Of a DNA stretch of 64,000 bases, positions 24,470-32,950 are shown one piece after another. The DNA is from Paenibacillus roseus (lineage in GTDB: Bacteria; Bacillota; Bacilli; Paenibacillales; Paenibacillaceae). The stretch is taken from positions 1-64,000 of the forward strand of contig NZ_JAELUP010000117.1 in the NCBI RefSeq assembly GCF_016424485.1, in the 5' to 3' direction. A program made the translations under genes and the position numbers. The notes below the pieces were generated by a model that was not told the origin of the DNA, made no database searches, and saw nothing but the letters and a program-made list of their open reading frames with translations. Positions within the stretch are counted from its first letter, which is position 1. Each line of letters opens with the position of its first letter.

Positions 24470-25064
24470 GTCGGTCGAAGAAGAAAACGGGGACGAATGC
24501 TTGCTGTCATCTATCGTGCATTCCTCCTCACTGTAATCCTGTTGTACTCTGAAACAGGAAGCAGCATCGAATTTCTCTTTCTATAAGCCTGTTCATTTTC
24601 CAGGCAAAACCGGGTAGGGTAGAAAGAAGCTTTTTTCTCCAGTCCTATCCGGACAGCAAAAAGCCGCTATAGAATGCTATAACGGCTTTTTACTGAAACC
24701 GGCTTTGATGCCGACAGGCATAATATCCACAAATTGCCCAGAATCGCTTTAGTTCTGTTTTCAACCCTAAAAAACCGGGGATTGTACCGATTTTCCGGAC
24801 TTCAATCATGTTTTGTTCTAAGTAAATTGAGATATGACTGGGCACAAGTAAAACATGATTTGAGTTTCATGATGACTCGTTTGAATTGTCGTGCTGCTAA
24901 GAGTATAAAAAAACACGTTCTACCTTGGAGCCCACAGAAAAAGTCAGCCTAACAACGGTAGCCAGCCCGAAACAGAGGGAGCCGTGGGACAGGAATCCAG
25001 GTTGTCGGTGATATTGGCAGGCCGACTCTGACGCAAGCCGATCTTTAGGAATCCCATACATCAT
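24470..25064. other. gene-poor region with a bidirectional hairpin
   Basis: No supported gene. A hairpin with arms AAAAAGCCGCTATAG and CTATAACGGCTTTTT (24658-24691, one mismatch) is flanked by A and T runs and could terminate transcription from either side. A 72-codon plus-strand frame at 24734-24952 has no ribosome site or recognised motif and is probably spurious or the relic of an insertion. Confidence 0.45.
24658..24691. terminator. bidirectional terminator-like hairpin
   Basis: AAAAAGCCGCTATAG, loop AATG, CTATAACGGCTTTTT: a 14-of-15-bp stem with terminal T-run on both strands. It has no obvious gene partner now, which fits decay of the region. Confidence 0.55.
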
Positions 25065-25436
25065 TTAGAGGTTCAAGCTATCGGACAGCGTATAAACTGA
25101 AAATATCACGGTGATGAACAACAGAACAATCGCAGGCGCCGTTTGCTTCACCCTATCCTTGATCCGCATATGAGCCATTATCGCACCAATCATAGTGAGA
25201 GTCAGGTATATAGCCGCCATTGTCGCCCAGTGAGAATAGAAGTAGCCTACAGCTAACCCTGCTGACCCGATGAGTTGAACCATTCCAGTTACGACACGAA
25301 GCCATTGCGGTAGCTGAAGCCTTTCGAAGTTGTGGATATGACTGGGCAACCCATATATCTTGCCAGCACCTGAAATCAAAAAAGTAACAAGCAGAATGGT
25401 CTGTACGATTGCAGCAGTTATTGTCATCCCTATCAT
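25065..25436 (-). CDS. DoxX-like membrane protein
   Basis: 123-aa four-helix membrane protein of the DoxX/DoxX-like superfamily: LVTFLISGAGKIYGLPSHI, LPQWLRVVTGMVQLIGSAGLAVG-type second helix, then two more helices (MAAIYLTLTMIGAIMAHMR, IVLLFITVIFSVYTL). Its start overlaps the stop of the HXXEE gene by ATGA, which suggests translational coupling; an ATG at 25427 is nearer a typical distance from GAGG. It is the third gene downstream of a TetR regulator. The DoxX family is linked to redox or quinone-related membrane functions, but the activity here is unknown. Confidence 0.8.
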   Translation of the reverse strand: MIGMTITAAIVQTILLVTFLISGAGKIYGLPSHIHNFERLQLPQWLRVVTGMVQLIGSAGLAVGYFYSHWATMAAIYLTLTMIGAIMAHMRIKDRVKQTAPAIVLLFITVIFSVYTLSDSLNL

Positions 25437-25903
25437 CCTCTTCCTGCTGTTTGTTTAAGAAATAACGCGGCGATCGCACTTGTCCCAATAATGGTTCCTG
25501 CAAGTAGTGAGAGGACGAGCTCTGTGCTCGATATTTTCCCGCTTGTACATATTTCATGGAAAAAGTACAGGGTAGCTGGAATCGATAAGGTTACGGCAGT
25601 TAACAGACCAGGGGAATACTCTTTATAAATAATCGTAGTAACCACGTGGAAAACAGCGTTAATGCCAAGATGCAATTGAAATGCAGCAGCCAGAATGATC
25701 CAAAGTCTGTGATTCCCTTGGGTTGACGCTTGGTAAGAGACTAGCAGAACGACTAGAATTATGCCGACTTGAAGCATGACATGCCTTTGAGCGGTCATGG
25801 GAGCAAAATGCCGTGTCGCCCACTTCGAAAATCCCGGTATCTCTTCGATCGTATGGATGAGTAAAACGACGTAAGGCAACCAGAAAACAAAATTGAATGT
25901 CAA
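25433..25903 (-). CDS. HXXEE domain-containing membrane protein
   Basis: 156-aa integral membrane protein. It shows the family signature IHTIEEIPGF (H-x-x-E-E) in the first helix, a conserved His in FQLHLGINAVFHVV and YSPGLLTAV, with about four to five helices. The charged residues within membrane helices could form a metal or catalytic site, but the family has no assigned function. It is preceded by a palindromic operator (25924-25945) that matches one at the tetR promoter, and is coupled to the DoxX-like gene by an ATGA overlap. Confidence 0.8.
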   Translation of the reverse strand: MTFNFVFWLPYVVLLIHTIEEIPGFSKWATRHFAPMTAQRHVMLQVGIILVVLLVSYQASTQGNHRLWIILAAAFQLHLGINAVFHVVTTIIYKEYSPGLLTAVTLSIPATLYFFHEICTSGKISSTELVLSLLAGTIIGTSAIAALFLKQTAGRG

Positions 25904-25923
25904 TGAAACAACCTCCCCAAACT

Positions 25924-25945
25924 ATTGTTTGAACGATCAAACAAT
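25924..25945. promoter_or_regulatory. TetR-type operator upstream of the HXXEE-DoxX genes
   Basis: ATTGTTTGAACGATCAAACAAT is an imperfect 22-bp palindrome, 20 bp upstream of the HXXEE start. The core TGTTTGAAC / TCAAACA recurs at 26557-26574, so both are probably sites for the adjacent TetR protein. Confidence 0.8.
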
Positions 25946-25960
25946 AATAATCGAAAAAAA

Positions 25961-26542
25961 TTATGAATTCTCGAAATCCAAATAGGCTTCTAATAGCTCG
26001 CTTAAAGTCAGGTAGGCGGCGTCCATATCGAAATCAGGGTCAGCCATCTTCTCAAGGGCCAGACCATCGATTGTTATATTAATAATCGATGCCAGCGCCT
26101 TTTGATTAACGCCCTCCTTCAGCGGCAGCAGACTCAGCGTTTTCAGTACTTCTCCTTTACCTGCCTCAAGGCTTTGCCGGATTTTTTTGCGACCGGCCTC
26201 GCTCCTCAAACCTATCGCAAATAATTCAAAGCGCAGGCGATGCCAATCTGGATATTCATGCACCATGTTTTGAGGCACAGCTAACGCATGGCGTATGAAA
26301 TTTTTATCCAACGTAATTTCCGAAATCTTGTGCATTTCTTCCATATAGCGGACACTTTCCAAATGAAAGATCTCAAACATTAAATCCTCTTTGCTCACAA
26401 AATAATAATTGATCAGTCCTTGTGATATGCCAGCTTGCTTGGCAATTTCTTTTGTCGACGTCTTTTCGAAACCTTGCTCAGCCAAGACCCGATATGCAGC
26501 CTCAACAATTTTTCTTTTCGTATCGCCAGTTGCACCTTTCAT
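25961..26542 (-). CDS. TetR/AcrR family transcriptional regulator
   Basis: 193-aa repressor. An N-terminal TetR helix-turn-helix (VEAAYRVLAEQGFEKTSTKE, quoted region; IAKQAGISQGLINYYFVSKEDL) is followed by a ligand-binding domain resembling the BetI-like C-terminal group (YPDWHRLRFELFAIGLRSEAGR). The ATG at 26542 has AGGGTGG eight bases upstream; an ATG at 26548 is possible. Frames starting earlier would use the operator itself. Palindromes at 26557-26574 and 25924-25945 imply autoregulation and control of the HXXEE and DoxX-like genes downstream on the same strand. The ligand is unknown. Confidence 0.9.
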   Translation of the reverse strand: MKGATGDTKRKIVEAAYRVLAEQGFEKTSTKEIAKQAGISQGLINYYFVSKEDLMFEIFHLESVRYMEEMHKISEITLDKNFIRHALAVPQNMVHEYPDWHRLRFELFAIGLRSEAGRKKIRQSLEAGKGEVLKTLSLLPLKEGVNQKALASIINITIDGLALEKMADPDFDMDAAYLTLSELLEAYLDFENS

Positions 26543-26556
26543 CTTCATCGCCACCC

Positions 26557-26574
26557 TGTTTGAACGTTCAAACA
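26557..26574. promoter_or_regulatory. TetR-type operator at the tetR promoter
   Basis: TGTTTGAACGTTCAAACA is a perfect 18-bp palindrome ending 15 bp before the tetR ATG. It shares the core with the operator at 25924-25945. Confidence 0.85.
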
Positions 26575-26824
26575 AAATATAACATACGAAACGGAAATGT
26601 CAATAGTATCATGAATTTTCAAACACCTCGATTAAATTCGAAGGCAACGGCTCGAACAGAAACCGGCTGTGTTGGCTGGCGAAGGGAAGACGTGTATGCA
26701 GGATGGCTGAAATATTTGATGAAAAAAAGCAAACTTAAACAAGAATTAAACTTCCTGTGATAACGTTGAGGCATGCGAAGGAATTTGCAGGTTATATCGA
26801 TAAAAATCATTGTGGAGGGAACAT

Positions 26825-27062
26825 TACGAAAAAATGGTCATTGCTTTAACTGCTTCTGTTGTCATCGGGATAATCGGTACTTCGGCTGAAAGCTATGCAT
26901 CTGCAGACTTGGACCTGTCCAAGGCGAGCACTGGTGCTTATAAAATCGCAAGCAACAATTACACGGAGATGTTGACCATGTTGGCCGAACAAAGTAAGAC
27001 GCTCCGTGAACAAGCGCGTACAGATCGAGAGGATAATCTGCAACAGCAGACCGGACTTCTAA
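26825..27062 (+). pseudogene. 5' remnant of a secreted-protein gene
   Basis: GTGGAGG is followed by ATT ACG AAA AAA TGG TCA TTG CTT and then, one base out of frame, ACTGCTTCTGTTGTCATCGG. Restoring ATG for ACG and one T would give MKKWSLL then TASVVIGIIGTSAESYASA, a classic signal peptide, followed by KASTGAYKIASNNYTEMLTM and LREQARTDRE. So the start codon is mutated, the signal peptide is frameshifted and the rest is cut off at about 27062, where antisense response-regulator sequence begins. The original function is unknown. Confidence 0.5.
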
Positions 27063-27085
27063 TCGCTGCAGCCGATCAAGTATCT

Positions 27086-27609
27086 TTAGCGGCTGAGCTT
27101 CACCTGCATTTTGCGCAGCTTGTGAATATGCACCATGACGGTGCGGCTGTCGCTCCAGCCGTCCAATCCCCAGATTTGATCGTACAGTTGATTGACGGAA
27201 AAAACTTGTCCGGGCTGCTGCGCTCGGCTGCCGCTGGATCATTCCGTTGACTATGACGGCGCAGTTGGGCTTTGATGCGTGCCATGACGATGTCGGGATC
27301 GAATGGCTTGGTAATATAATCATCTCCCCCTATTTCGAAGCCCGTTAGAACCTGTCCGCTTTCCCGGTTGCTGCTGATCAAGATGATGGGGAGGTCGGAC
27401 TGTTGGCGCACGCGGGCGGACAACTCCATGCCGTCGCCGTCGGGAAGCATGATGTCGCACAGCAGCAAATCCGGCGCATGCTGACGGAATAGCTGGAGGG
27501 CTTCCTGCACACGGGTAGCGATGATAGCCTGATAGCCCTCATTGTTTATATAAATCGACAGCAGCTCTGCGATATCCGGATCGTCTTCAACGATTAAAAT
27601 GGTTGTCAA
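27086..27609 (-). pseudogene. OmpR-family response regulator, DNA-binding domain partly deleted
   Basis: The receiver domain is intact (EDDPDIAEL, phosphoacceptor Asp in LLLCDIMLPDGDG, Lys in ITKPFDP), ending near RRHSQRN. In the first frame it then reads into unrelated sequence and stops at 27100. Shifting the frame recovers FSVNQLYDQIWGLDGWSD and TVMVHIHKLRK, the last part of a winged-helix domain, ending at 27086. The first half of the effector domain is missing and the frame is broken, so it cannot bind DNA normally. It overlaps the kinase remnant by ATGA. Confidence 0.7.
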
Positions 27610-28490
27610 TTGTGCACTCCCTCCGAGGCATGATTCTGGTTTGCGGGTTCGAAGCGTAGCGGAAGCGTCACTTGAAAATCGCTCCCGCTCCCCTGGTCGC
27701 TCTCTACCCGGATGGAACCATGATGAACATGAACGATTTCACGGGAAATGACAAGTCCCAGGCCGGATCCCTCCTTTTTTCCCGAACCATTGGCAATCTG
27801 ATAAAAACGTTCAAAGATATGCTCTTGCTCGGATTGGGGGATGCCGATGCCGGAGTCGTTCATATGAATAACGGCCTGACCGGAATCAGATGCTTCAGCG
27901 CGTTGATATCCAGCGCTATGCGGATAACGCCGTTCGCCGGCGTGAATTTAAGCGCGTTGGACAACAAATTGGCCAATACCTGCTCCATCCGCAACGGATC
28001 GATGTGCGCGATCACGAGCTCCGTTTCGTCTGACATAACAGGAAGATCCAGCAAAAACTGAATCTGTTTCGCGTTAGCTTCCCATTCGTATTTTAAATAA
28101 AATTGCTCGATATACGGGATGATCAGCACATCTTTGATTTGGAATTCGATTTGTCGGGTTTCCAGTTTGGTCAGCTCAAGCAGATCCTCTATCAGCCGTT
28201 GCAGCAGGGCGGAGCGTTCGTAGATGCGTTCGGCATATTTGGGGGCATTTGCCGTAATGATGCCATCCTTGAGTGCCTTGGCGTAGCCTTTGATCGCGGT
28301 CATCGGTGTGCCTAGCTCATGAGAGATATTGGCAAGCAGCTTGATTCTGAAGCTTTCGCTCTGCTTCATCTTTTCATTGGCTTGCTCTAACTGCTCGTTC
28401 ACCTCGAGTAATTGTCGCGTGCGTGCCTTGATGCATTTCTCCACAGAGTCATTGGCCTGCTGGAGTTGGTCGCTTGATACAAGTCTACAT
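27606..28490 (-). pseudogene. sensor histidine kinase remnant, N-terminus lost and frameshifted
   Basis: A coiled-coil linker (LLEVNEQLEQANEKMKQS) leads to HisKA (LLANISHELGTPMTAIKGY, phosphoacceptor His) and the start of HATPase_c (VLANLLSNALKFTP). Near 27860 the frame shifts: the end of the ATPase domain (MNDSGIGIPQSEQEHIFER, GSGLGLVISREIV) is in a second frame. The sensor and membrane part is absent; its place is taken by an IS3-like fragment at 28503. It was the partner of the regulator remnant downstream. Confidence 0.75.
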
Positions 28491-28502
28491 GTCGAACGAG
28501 GG

Positions 28503-28847
28503 TTAGCGTGTACGTCTTCGCCGGATCTCTGCCAACTTTTTTTCGAAGGCGCTCTCCAACACACTTTTACTTGAAATGCCATGCTGCTTTGTCGCTTCTC
28601 GGACGGAGTACTTTCCGGATAGAACGTCACGAATCGCGGTTTGCTTGAGCTCATGTGAGTACGGTTTCCAGGCTTTGGATTCCTTCAACCCTTCATAGCC
28701 ATCTGCTTTGTATTTCCTTATCCAATCCCGAACGGTCTGATTGTCGATCCCCAGTTTCTTTCCTTCATAATGCGGATTTGAATCATGCTGCAAGCATCTT
28801 CTGACAACCTGTAGTTTTACATCTAATGAAATTGGACTCCTTTTCGA
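28503..28847 (-). mobile_element. IS3-family transposase OrfA remnant (IS150-like)
   Basis: Frame from ATG 28847 (GGGAG upstream) encodes MSKRSPISLDVKLQVVRR and two helix-turn-helix repeats typical of IS3/IS150 OrfA (GIDNQTVRDWIRKYKADGYE, then YSVREATKQHGISSKSV). After that the sequence becomes unrelated and stops at 28503. OrfB with the DDE catalytic core is absent. A possible left terminal repeat lies at 28958-28976 (TGTCTACTTGACGAGAACA on the plus strand); no clean right end is found. The element probably disrupted the histidine kinase and then lost its 3' part by deletion. Confidence 0.7.
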
Positions 28848-29031
28848 CATCCCAAAAACTCCCATCATGGTAGCAGTAGACGTTTTGTTTTTTCTACTGT
28901 CTACTATGATGGGAGCATATCAATACGGCGAGTGTCGATTCTTTTTCTTTTTTTCACTGTCTACTTGACGAGAACACTTCAAATCATAACGCGAGCAGAG
29001 GTTCTTTGCATGTATCTTTTCAGCCAGTCTG

Positions 29032-29799
29032 CTAGGGTCCCAGAATATGGTATCCCGAGTCAACGTGGAGAACTTCGCCAGTAACCCCTCTCGACAGACG
29101 GCTTAATAAAAATAGCGTCGCGTCGCCTATTTCATCCTGTTGAACGTTGCGGCGAAGAGGAGCGCGCCGCTCGATCTCTGACAACAAATCATGGATGCCT
29201 GAAATTGCCGCCGCCGCAGAGGTCAGTACAGGACCGGCCGATACGGCGTTCACGCGAATGGCATACCGCCCCAAATCCTCTGACAAATAACGCACACTGG
29301 CTTCAAGGGCCGCCTTGGCGACGCCCATCACATGGTAGTTTTTTACGACCCGTTCGGAACCTAAATAGGTTTGCGTGACCATGCTTCCCCCATCCTTCAT
29401 CAAGCTGCGTGCATGCTTGGCCATCGCCACGAAAGAGTAAGAGCTGGCGCTTTGCGCCAACAGGTACCCTTCCCGCGTCGTATCGATATATTCACCCTGC
29501 AGAAGTTCAGCATAGGCAATGGAATGAACGAGTCCATGAATCGTGCCAACTTGATCTCCAATGCGGCTGAAGGCTTCTCCCAGGCTTGCATCATCCAGTA
29601 TGTCACACGGCACTACGGCAGCCGCTTCAATGTCGGACTCCTTGAGCAGCTTCGTTAATTTTCGCAGCGATTTCTCCTTGCGGTACGTAAACACCAGGTT
29701 GGCGCCTTCCCGGTGAAGCGATTGTGCCACTCCCCAGGCCAAACTCTTTTCGTTGGCAACCCCTGATACAACAATCGTCTGACCCTCTATCAGCATCAT
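29032..29799 (-). CDS. FabI-like enoyl-ACP reductase in PKS operon
   Basis: 255-aa NADH-type enoyl-acyl carrier protein reductase (short-chain dehydrogenase fold), which reduces enoyl-ACP in fatty acid synthesis. It shows the FabI cofactor start VSGVANEKSLAWGVA, catalytic Tyr-x6-Lys in NYHVMGVAK, the second Tyr in TYLGSERV, and the C-terminal RGVTGEVLHVDSGYHILG. The loop after HSIA reads YAELLQGEY, two residues shorter than the FAxxEELxGEY of ordinary FabI as I recall it; this loop contacts FabI inhibitors. It is the last gene of the biosynthetic operon, 43 bp after the phosphopantetheinyl transferase. A self-resistance copy is the favoured role; a trans-acting enoyl reductase for the polyketide or simple fatty-acid duty are alternatives. 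Confidence 0.88.
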   Translation of the reverse strand: MMLIEGQTIVVSGVANEKSLAWGVAQSLHREGANLVFTYRKEKSLRKLTKLLKESDIEAAAVVPCDILDDASLGEAFSRIGDQVGTIHGLVHSIAYAELLQGEYIDTTREGYLLAQSASSYSFVAMAKHARSLMKDGGSMVTQTYLGSERVVKNYHVMGVAKAALEASVRYLSEDLGRYAIRVNAVSAGPVLTSAAAAISGIHDLLSEIERRAPLRRNVQQDEIGDATLFLLSRLSRGVTGEVLHVDSGYHILGP

Positions 29800-29842
29800 T
29801 CATTTCTCCTCACAAGACGCATACAAAATCATTGTGGAAAAG

Positions 29843-30538
29843 TCAGCCCAGCAAAGGAAGCAGCCCCTCCAATTCGCCATATTCCAGCTGACGCATGGTC
29901 GGCACGGCATCACGGAACGTGCATAGTGTCATCACATGGGACTCATCCACTACATATTGCCGAAAATAAGCGGGAGCGGCCTCCGCACCCAAGTGTGCCG
30001 TCACCTCTCCGTCCTCGCCAATCGCGAAAGAGAACGAATCCAGCGGAATCGACAAGCCTTTGCCTACAGCCTTAATATAGCTTTCCTTCAATGTCCACAG
30101 CCGGTAGAAGTAGGTTAGTTGACGGCTGGCGGGTAGGCCCATAAGCGCGTCATATTCTTCCTCTACGCAGAACCATTCCGCAACGGATATATCGATCAGT
30201 TTTATACGTTCAACATCGATACCAACCGGGCAATCGCCAAACGCGCAAACGACCCAATCCCCGGCATGCGACACATTGAAGTAACAGCCAGACGGCTTGT
30301 CCAGCAAGGGCTTCCCGAACTCATTCCTGCTGAATGACAACTCATTATTCCGTACCTGCCACCGTCTGCAAGCCGCCAATCGTACCATCATTTCCCCGGT
30401 CAGCGATCGATAAGCATCGGCTGATTTGCGGAATCGGCGGACAGCCTCCCGTCTTTCTGCCGAAACATAATTCAGCAACGTCGGGTAAAGCGCTGCAGCC
30501 TTCTTTTCATCCAGCTGCAGCATATATACCTCAATCAT
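29843..30538 (-). CDS. Sfp-type 4'-phosphopantetheinyl transferase
   Basis: 231-aa enzyme that loads the phosphopantetheine arm from CoA onto carrier domains, here the ACPs and PCP of the cluster. Motifs are FGKPLL, FNVSHAGDWVVCAF, VGIDVERI (Mg-binding Asp/Glu) and WTLKESYIKAVGKGLS, with the length of Sfp. The start ATG overlaps the acyltransferase stop (ATGA), so translation is probably coupled; an ATG at 30523 has GAGG five bases upstream and is a possible alternative. Its position in the operon indicates dedication to this pathway. Confidence 0.95.
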   Translation of the reverse strand: MIEVYMLQLDEKKAAALYPTLLNYVSAERREAVRRFRKSADAYRSLTGEMMVRLAACRRWQVRNNELSFSRNEFGKPLLDKPSGCYFNVSHAGDWVVCAFGDCPVGIDVERIKLIDISVAEWFCVEEEYDALMGLPASRQLTYFYRLWTLKESYIKAVGKGLSIPLDSFSFAIGEDGEVTAHLGAEAAPAYFRQYVVDESHVMTLCTFRDAVPTMRQLEYGELEGLLPLLG

Positions 30539-31818
30539 GAGATTTTTTCGGCCAGACGAGCAGGAGCAAGATATTCATTCAATTCATAGTACGTGCCCGT
30601 TTCGTCAATAATCTGGTTGTACCAGTGTGTCTGCTCTTCCTCAGGCACCTGCTTGGTGTCCAGAATAATTTTGAGCAAATCAAGCGCTTCTCTCATTTGC
30701 TCCAGGGTGGGCTTTGCACCGCTCTCCTCAAGACTGTCCTGAATTCCCTGAATTTTTCGATACGATTTGACCACCTTCTCCTGGTACTCCTCGTTGTCCC
30801 AGTTCCGGTTAGGCGTAGCGACTGCTACCGCCAGCGACCGCGTAATGATCGTCGGGATATGCTTTTTAAGGCCGGGATAAGCAGACAAAATTTGCTCGAT
30901 TTTTTTACGGTCTTCCTTGGCGCCGTAGCAAAGCGCTTCGATCCCTTCCACATTCGCCTTCACCATATTGGTTAAAACATTTTTCGGGCCCATCTCGATT
31001 GCCAGCGTAACGCCTTTATGTTTAAAATATTGCATCGTCCGCTCCCACTGAACCGGTTGCGTCAGATGAAGCGCCAGATTGTTCGCGACCTTCTCCGAAT
31101 GCGCCATAGGCTCGGCATTGCGATTGGTGATGACCGGATATTTGAAAAAGCCGTACGGGAGCCGGGACAGCTTCTCCAGCAACAGGTCTGCCATGGGCTG
31201 CATATAGCTGCAGTGGAACGGAGCACTGGCAAGGAGCGGGGTCGCCAGACCGCCTTGCTCGGTCAACCGGTCCTCCAGTTCCATAACGGCATCGCTGTCG
31301 CCAGAAATTGCAGTCTGATTCGGCGTATTATAGCAGCTAACCGAAACCTGACGACCTTCCTGCACCATCTCTTGACACGCTTGTTCAACAAGCCTGCTCT
31401 CGACTCCATCCACGATGGACATCGCCCCGACCCCGCTCGCCGCAACCTCGTCGGTCAGCGTTCCGCGTTCATGAAGCAACTGTACGGCGTCAGGGAACCG
31501 GATTGCTCCGGCGCATGTAAATGCCGCATACTCACCGAGACTGTGGCCGGCGAGAAACTGCGGAACGATTCCAAGCTCCTGCATATAGGCACGGAAGCTC
31601 GCTACACTGGATACGAGAATGGCTGGCTGGGAATTTTTCGCCTTGGACAGTTCGGCCAGCGTTCCCTCAAAACAAAGCTTGGCCAAATCGTACCCCAGCA
31701 CATCGTTTGCTTCCTCAAACGTTTGCTTCACGATCGTATATTGATCGTACAGACCTTTCGACATACCTACAAAATGAGAACCTTGCCCCGGGAATAAAAA
31801 CGCCATTTTCTCCATCAT
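30535..31818 (-). CDS. trans-acting malonyl-CoA:ACP acyltransferase
   Basis: 427-aa discrete acyltransferase that loads extender units on the AT-less PKS modules. It has FLFPGQGSHFVGM, the catalytic Ser in AGHSLGEYAAF, CYNTPNQTAISG and the catalytic His in ASAPFHCSYM. The APFH motif and overall resemblance point to malonyl specificity, but the cluster also makes hydroxymalonyl-ACP and this is the only AT in the window. Residues beyond about 310 form a C-terminal helical extension (PTLEQMREALDLLKIILDTK) seen in some trans-ATs. AGGAGG five bases upstream supports the ATG. It is coupled by ATGA to the phosphopantetheinyl transferase gene. Confidence 0.93.
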   Translation of the reverse strand: MMEKMAFLFPGQGSHFVGMSKGLYDQYTIVKQTFEEANDVLGYDLAKLCFEGTLAELSKAKNSQPAILVSSVASFRAYMQELGIVPQFLAGHSLGEYAAFTCAGAIRFPDAVQLLHERGTLTDEVAASGVGAMSIVDGVESRLVEQACQEMVQEGRQVSVSCYNTPNQTAISGDSDAVMELEDRLTEQGGLATPLLASAPFHCSYMQPMADLLLEKLSRLPYGFFKYPVITNRNAEPMAHSEKVANNLALHLTQPVQWERTMQYFKHKGVTLAIEMGPKNVLTNMVKANVEGIEALCYGAKEDRKKIEQILSAYPGLKKHIPTIITRSLAVAVATPNRNWDNEEYQEKVVKSYRKIQGIQDSLEESGAKPTLEQMREALDLLKIILDTKQVPEEEQTHWYNQIIDETGTYYELNEYLAPARLAEKIS

Positions 31819-31875
31819 TACATCCTCCTGTATCGTAGTAGCAGATATTCATCATTGAAACCTGAGTTTCCCGCA

Positions 31876-32937
31876 TCAGACGCGGCTGATCAGTGTTACA
31901 TAATCCGGAACGCTTTGAATGTAAGCCGGATCATGCTCGAAAATAATAAGTCCCTCATTGTGCTCGATTTCCTTAAATCCGGCAAACTTGTAGGTGAGAA
32001 GCATCATTCGATTGCGGTCGGTAGGTACGAATTCGGCGCGCAGCACCGCATTGGCTTCATGCGCCAGTTTGGCGACATAATTCAGCATAATGCTGCCGAC
32101 TCCCCGGGACATGACGCGGCAGGACATTAAGAGCAGCTTAAGCGTCCAGATACTGCCATTGCGCTCCAGCAGCGTCAAGCCGATTTTGCCGTAGTCGCCA
32201 TATTTATCTTCCAGATCGGAAATTAGCAGCAGGTGATCCGATGAATGGCGGAACGCATCCAGTTCCTCATAGGAATAGGTATAGCCCGTCGCATTCAGTT
32301 GATGAGTTCTTACAGTCAGCTCCTCGGCCCGTTTCAGGTCGTCCCCTTCCACCGGAGACACGGTAAACACCATGCCGAGCGAAGCGAGAAACTCTTCCTG
32401 GGAGCCCTCAAAACTGGACTCCTCTTCATTCCTTACAATATCGCTCATGTACAAGCGCCTGCGATTGCGGGAATCCTCGGTTACAAAAGTAGGGTTGAAT
32501 TCTGGCAGATCGAGCAGTTTGTCCGTTTCAATGGCGTCGATGCAGAGAACATCCGGATGGTTGAAGCTGACCTCCTCCCGTTCGAACGGCTGATCGTCGA
32601 TAAAGGCAATGGTGTCCATACCGATATTAATGGATTCTACAATTGTCTTGATCGAGGCCGACTTGCGGTTCCAGTTAATTTGCGGATAGATGAAATATTC
32701 ATCAATTCCGAGCTCCTGCAATTTTGCCATCGCAACCTCGTGTTCATTGCGGCTTGCGATCGATTGCAGAATCCCCCGCTCATCTAACGTCTTGATCACA
32801 TGGACAATATCCCCCCGTAGCTCAACCGAGGCATCCTCCATTAAAATGCCATTCCAAATCGTATGATCCAAATCCCACACGACACATTTGATTTTCCGCT
32901 TGGACGTCTTCTTCTTCTCCTCAATCTGGTAAGACAT
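31876..32937 (-). CDS. FkbH-like glyceryl-ACP synthase/phosphatase
   Basis: 353-aa HAD-superfamily protein of the FkbH type. The HAD motif VVWDLDHTIWNG is near the N-terminus, followed by FIDDQPFEREEV, and a GNAT-like C-terminal half (ELTVRTHQLNATG, DKYGDYGKIGL, SCRVMSRGVG). FkbH enzymes take 1,3-bisphosphoglycerate and place a glyceryl unit on a stand-alone ACP, the first step to hydroxymalonyl- or methoxymalonyl-ACP. AAGGAG nine bases before the ATG at 32937 supports that start over the ATG at 32946. The neighbouring ACP and two dehydrogenases complete the pathway. Confidence 0.9.
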   Translation of the reverse strand: MSYQIEEKKKTSKRKIKCVVWDLDHTIWNGILMEDASVELRGDIVHVIKTLDERGILQSIASRNEHEVAMAKLQELGIDEYFIYPQINWNRKSASIKTIVESINIGMDTIAFIDDQPFEREEVSFNHPDVLCIDAIETDKLLDLPEFNPTFVTEDSRNRRRLYMSDIVRNEEESSFEGSQEEFLASLGMVFTVSPVEGDDLKRAEELTVRTHQLNATGYTYSYEELDAFRHSSDHLLLISDLEDKYGDYGKIGLTLLERNGSIWTLKLLLMSCRVMSRGVGSIMLNYVAKLAHEANAVLRAEFVPTDRNRMMLLTYKFAGFKEIEHNEGLIIFEHDPAYIQSVPDYVTLISRV

Positions 32938-32950
32938 GCGCATCATCTCC

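Noticed and set aside
24734..24952. 72-codon plus-strand frame between the recombinase remnant and the DoxX-like gene
   Set aside because: No ribosome site and no recognised motif; a transposase-relic origin was considered but could not be supported.
29032..29799. Reading the FabI-like gene as the cluster's trans-acting enoyl reductase
   Set aside because: Not excluded, but trans-ERs of trans-AT systems are normally FMN-dependent PfaD-type proteins, and no DH domain in view would supply an enoyl substrate.
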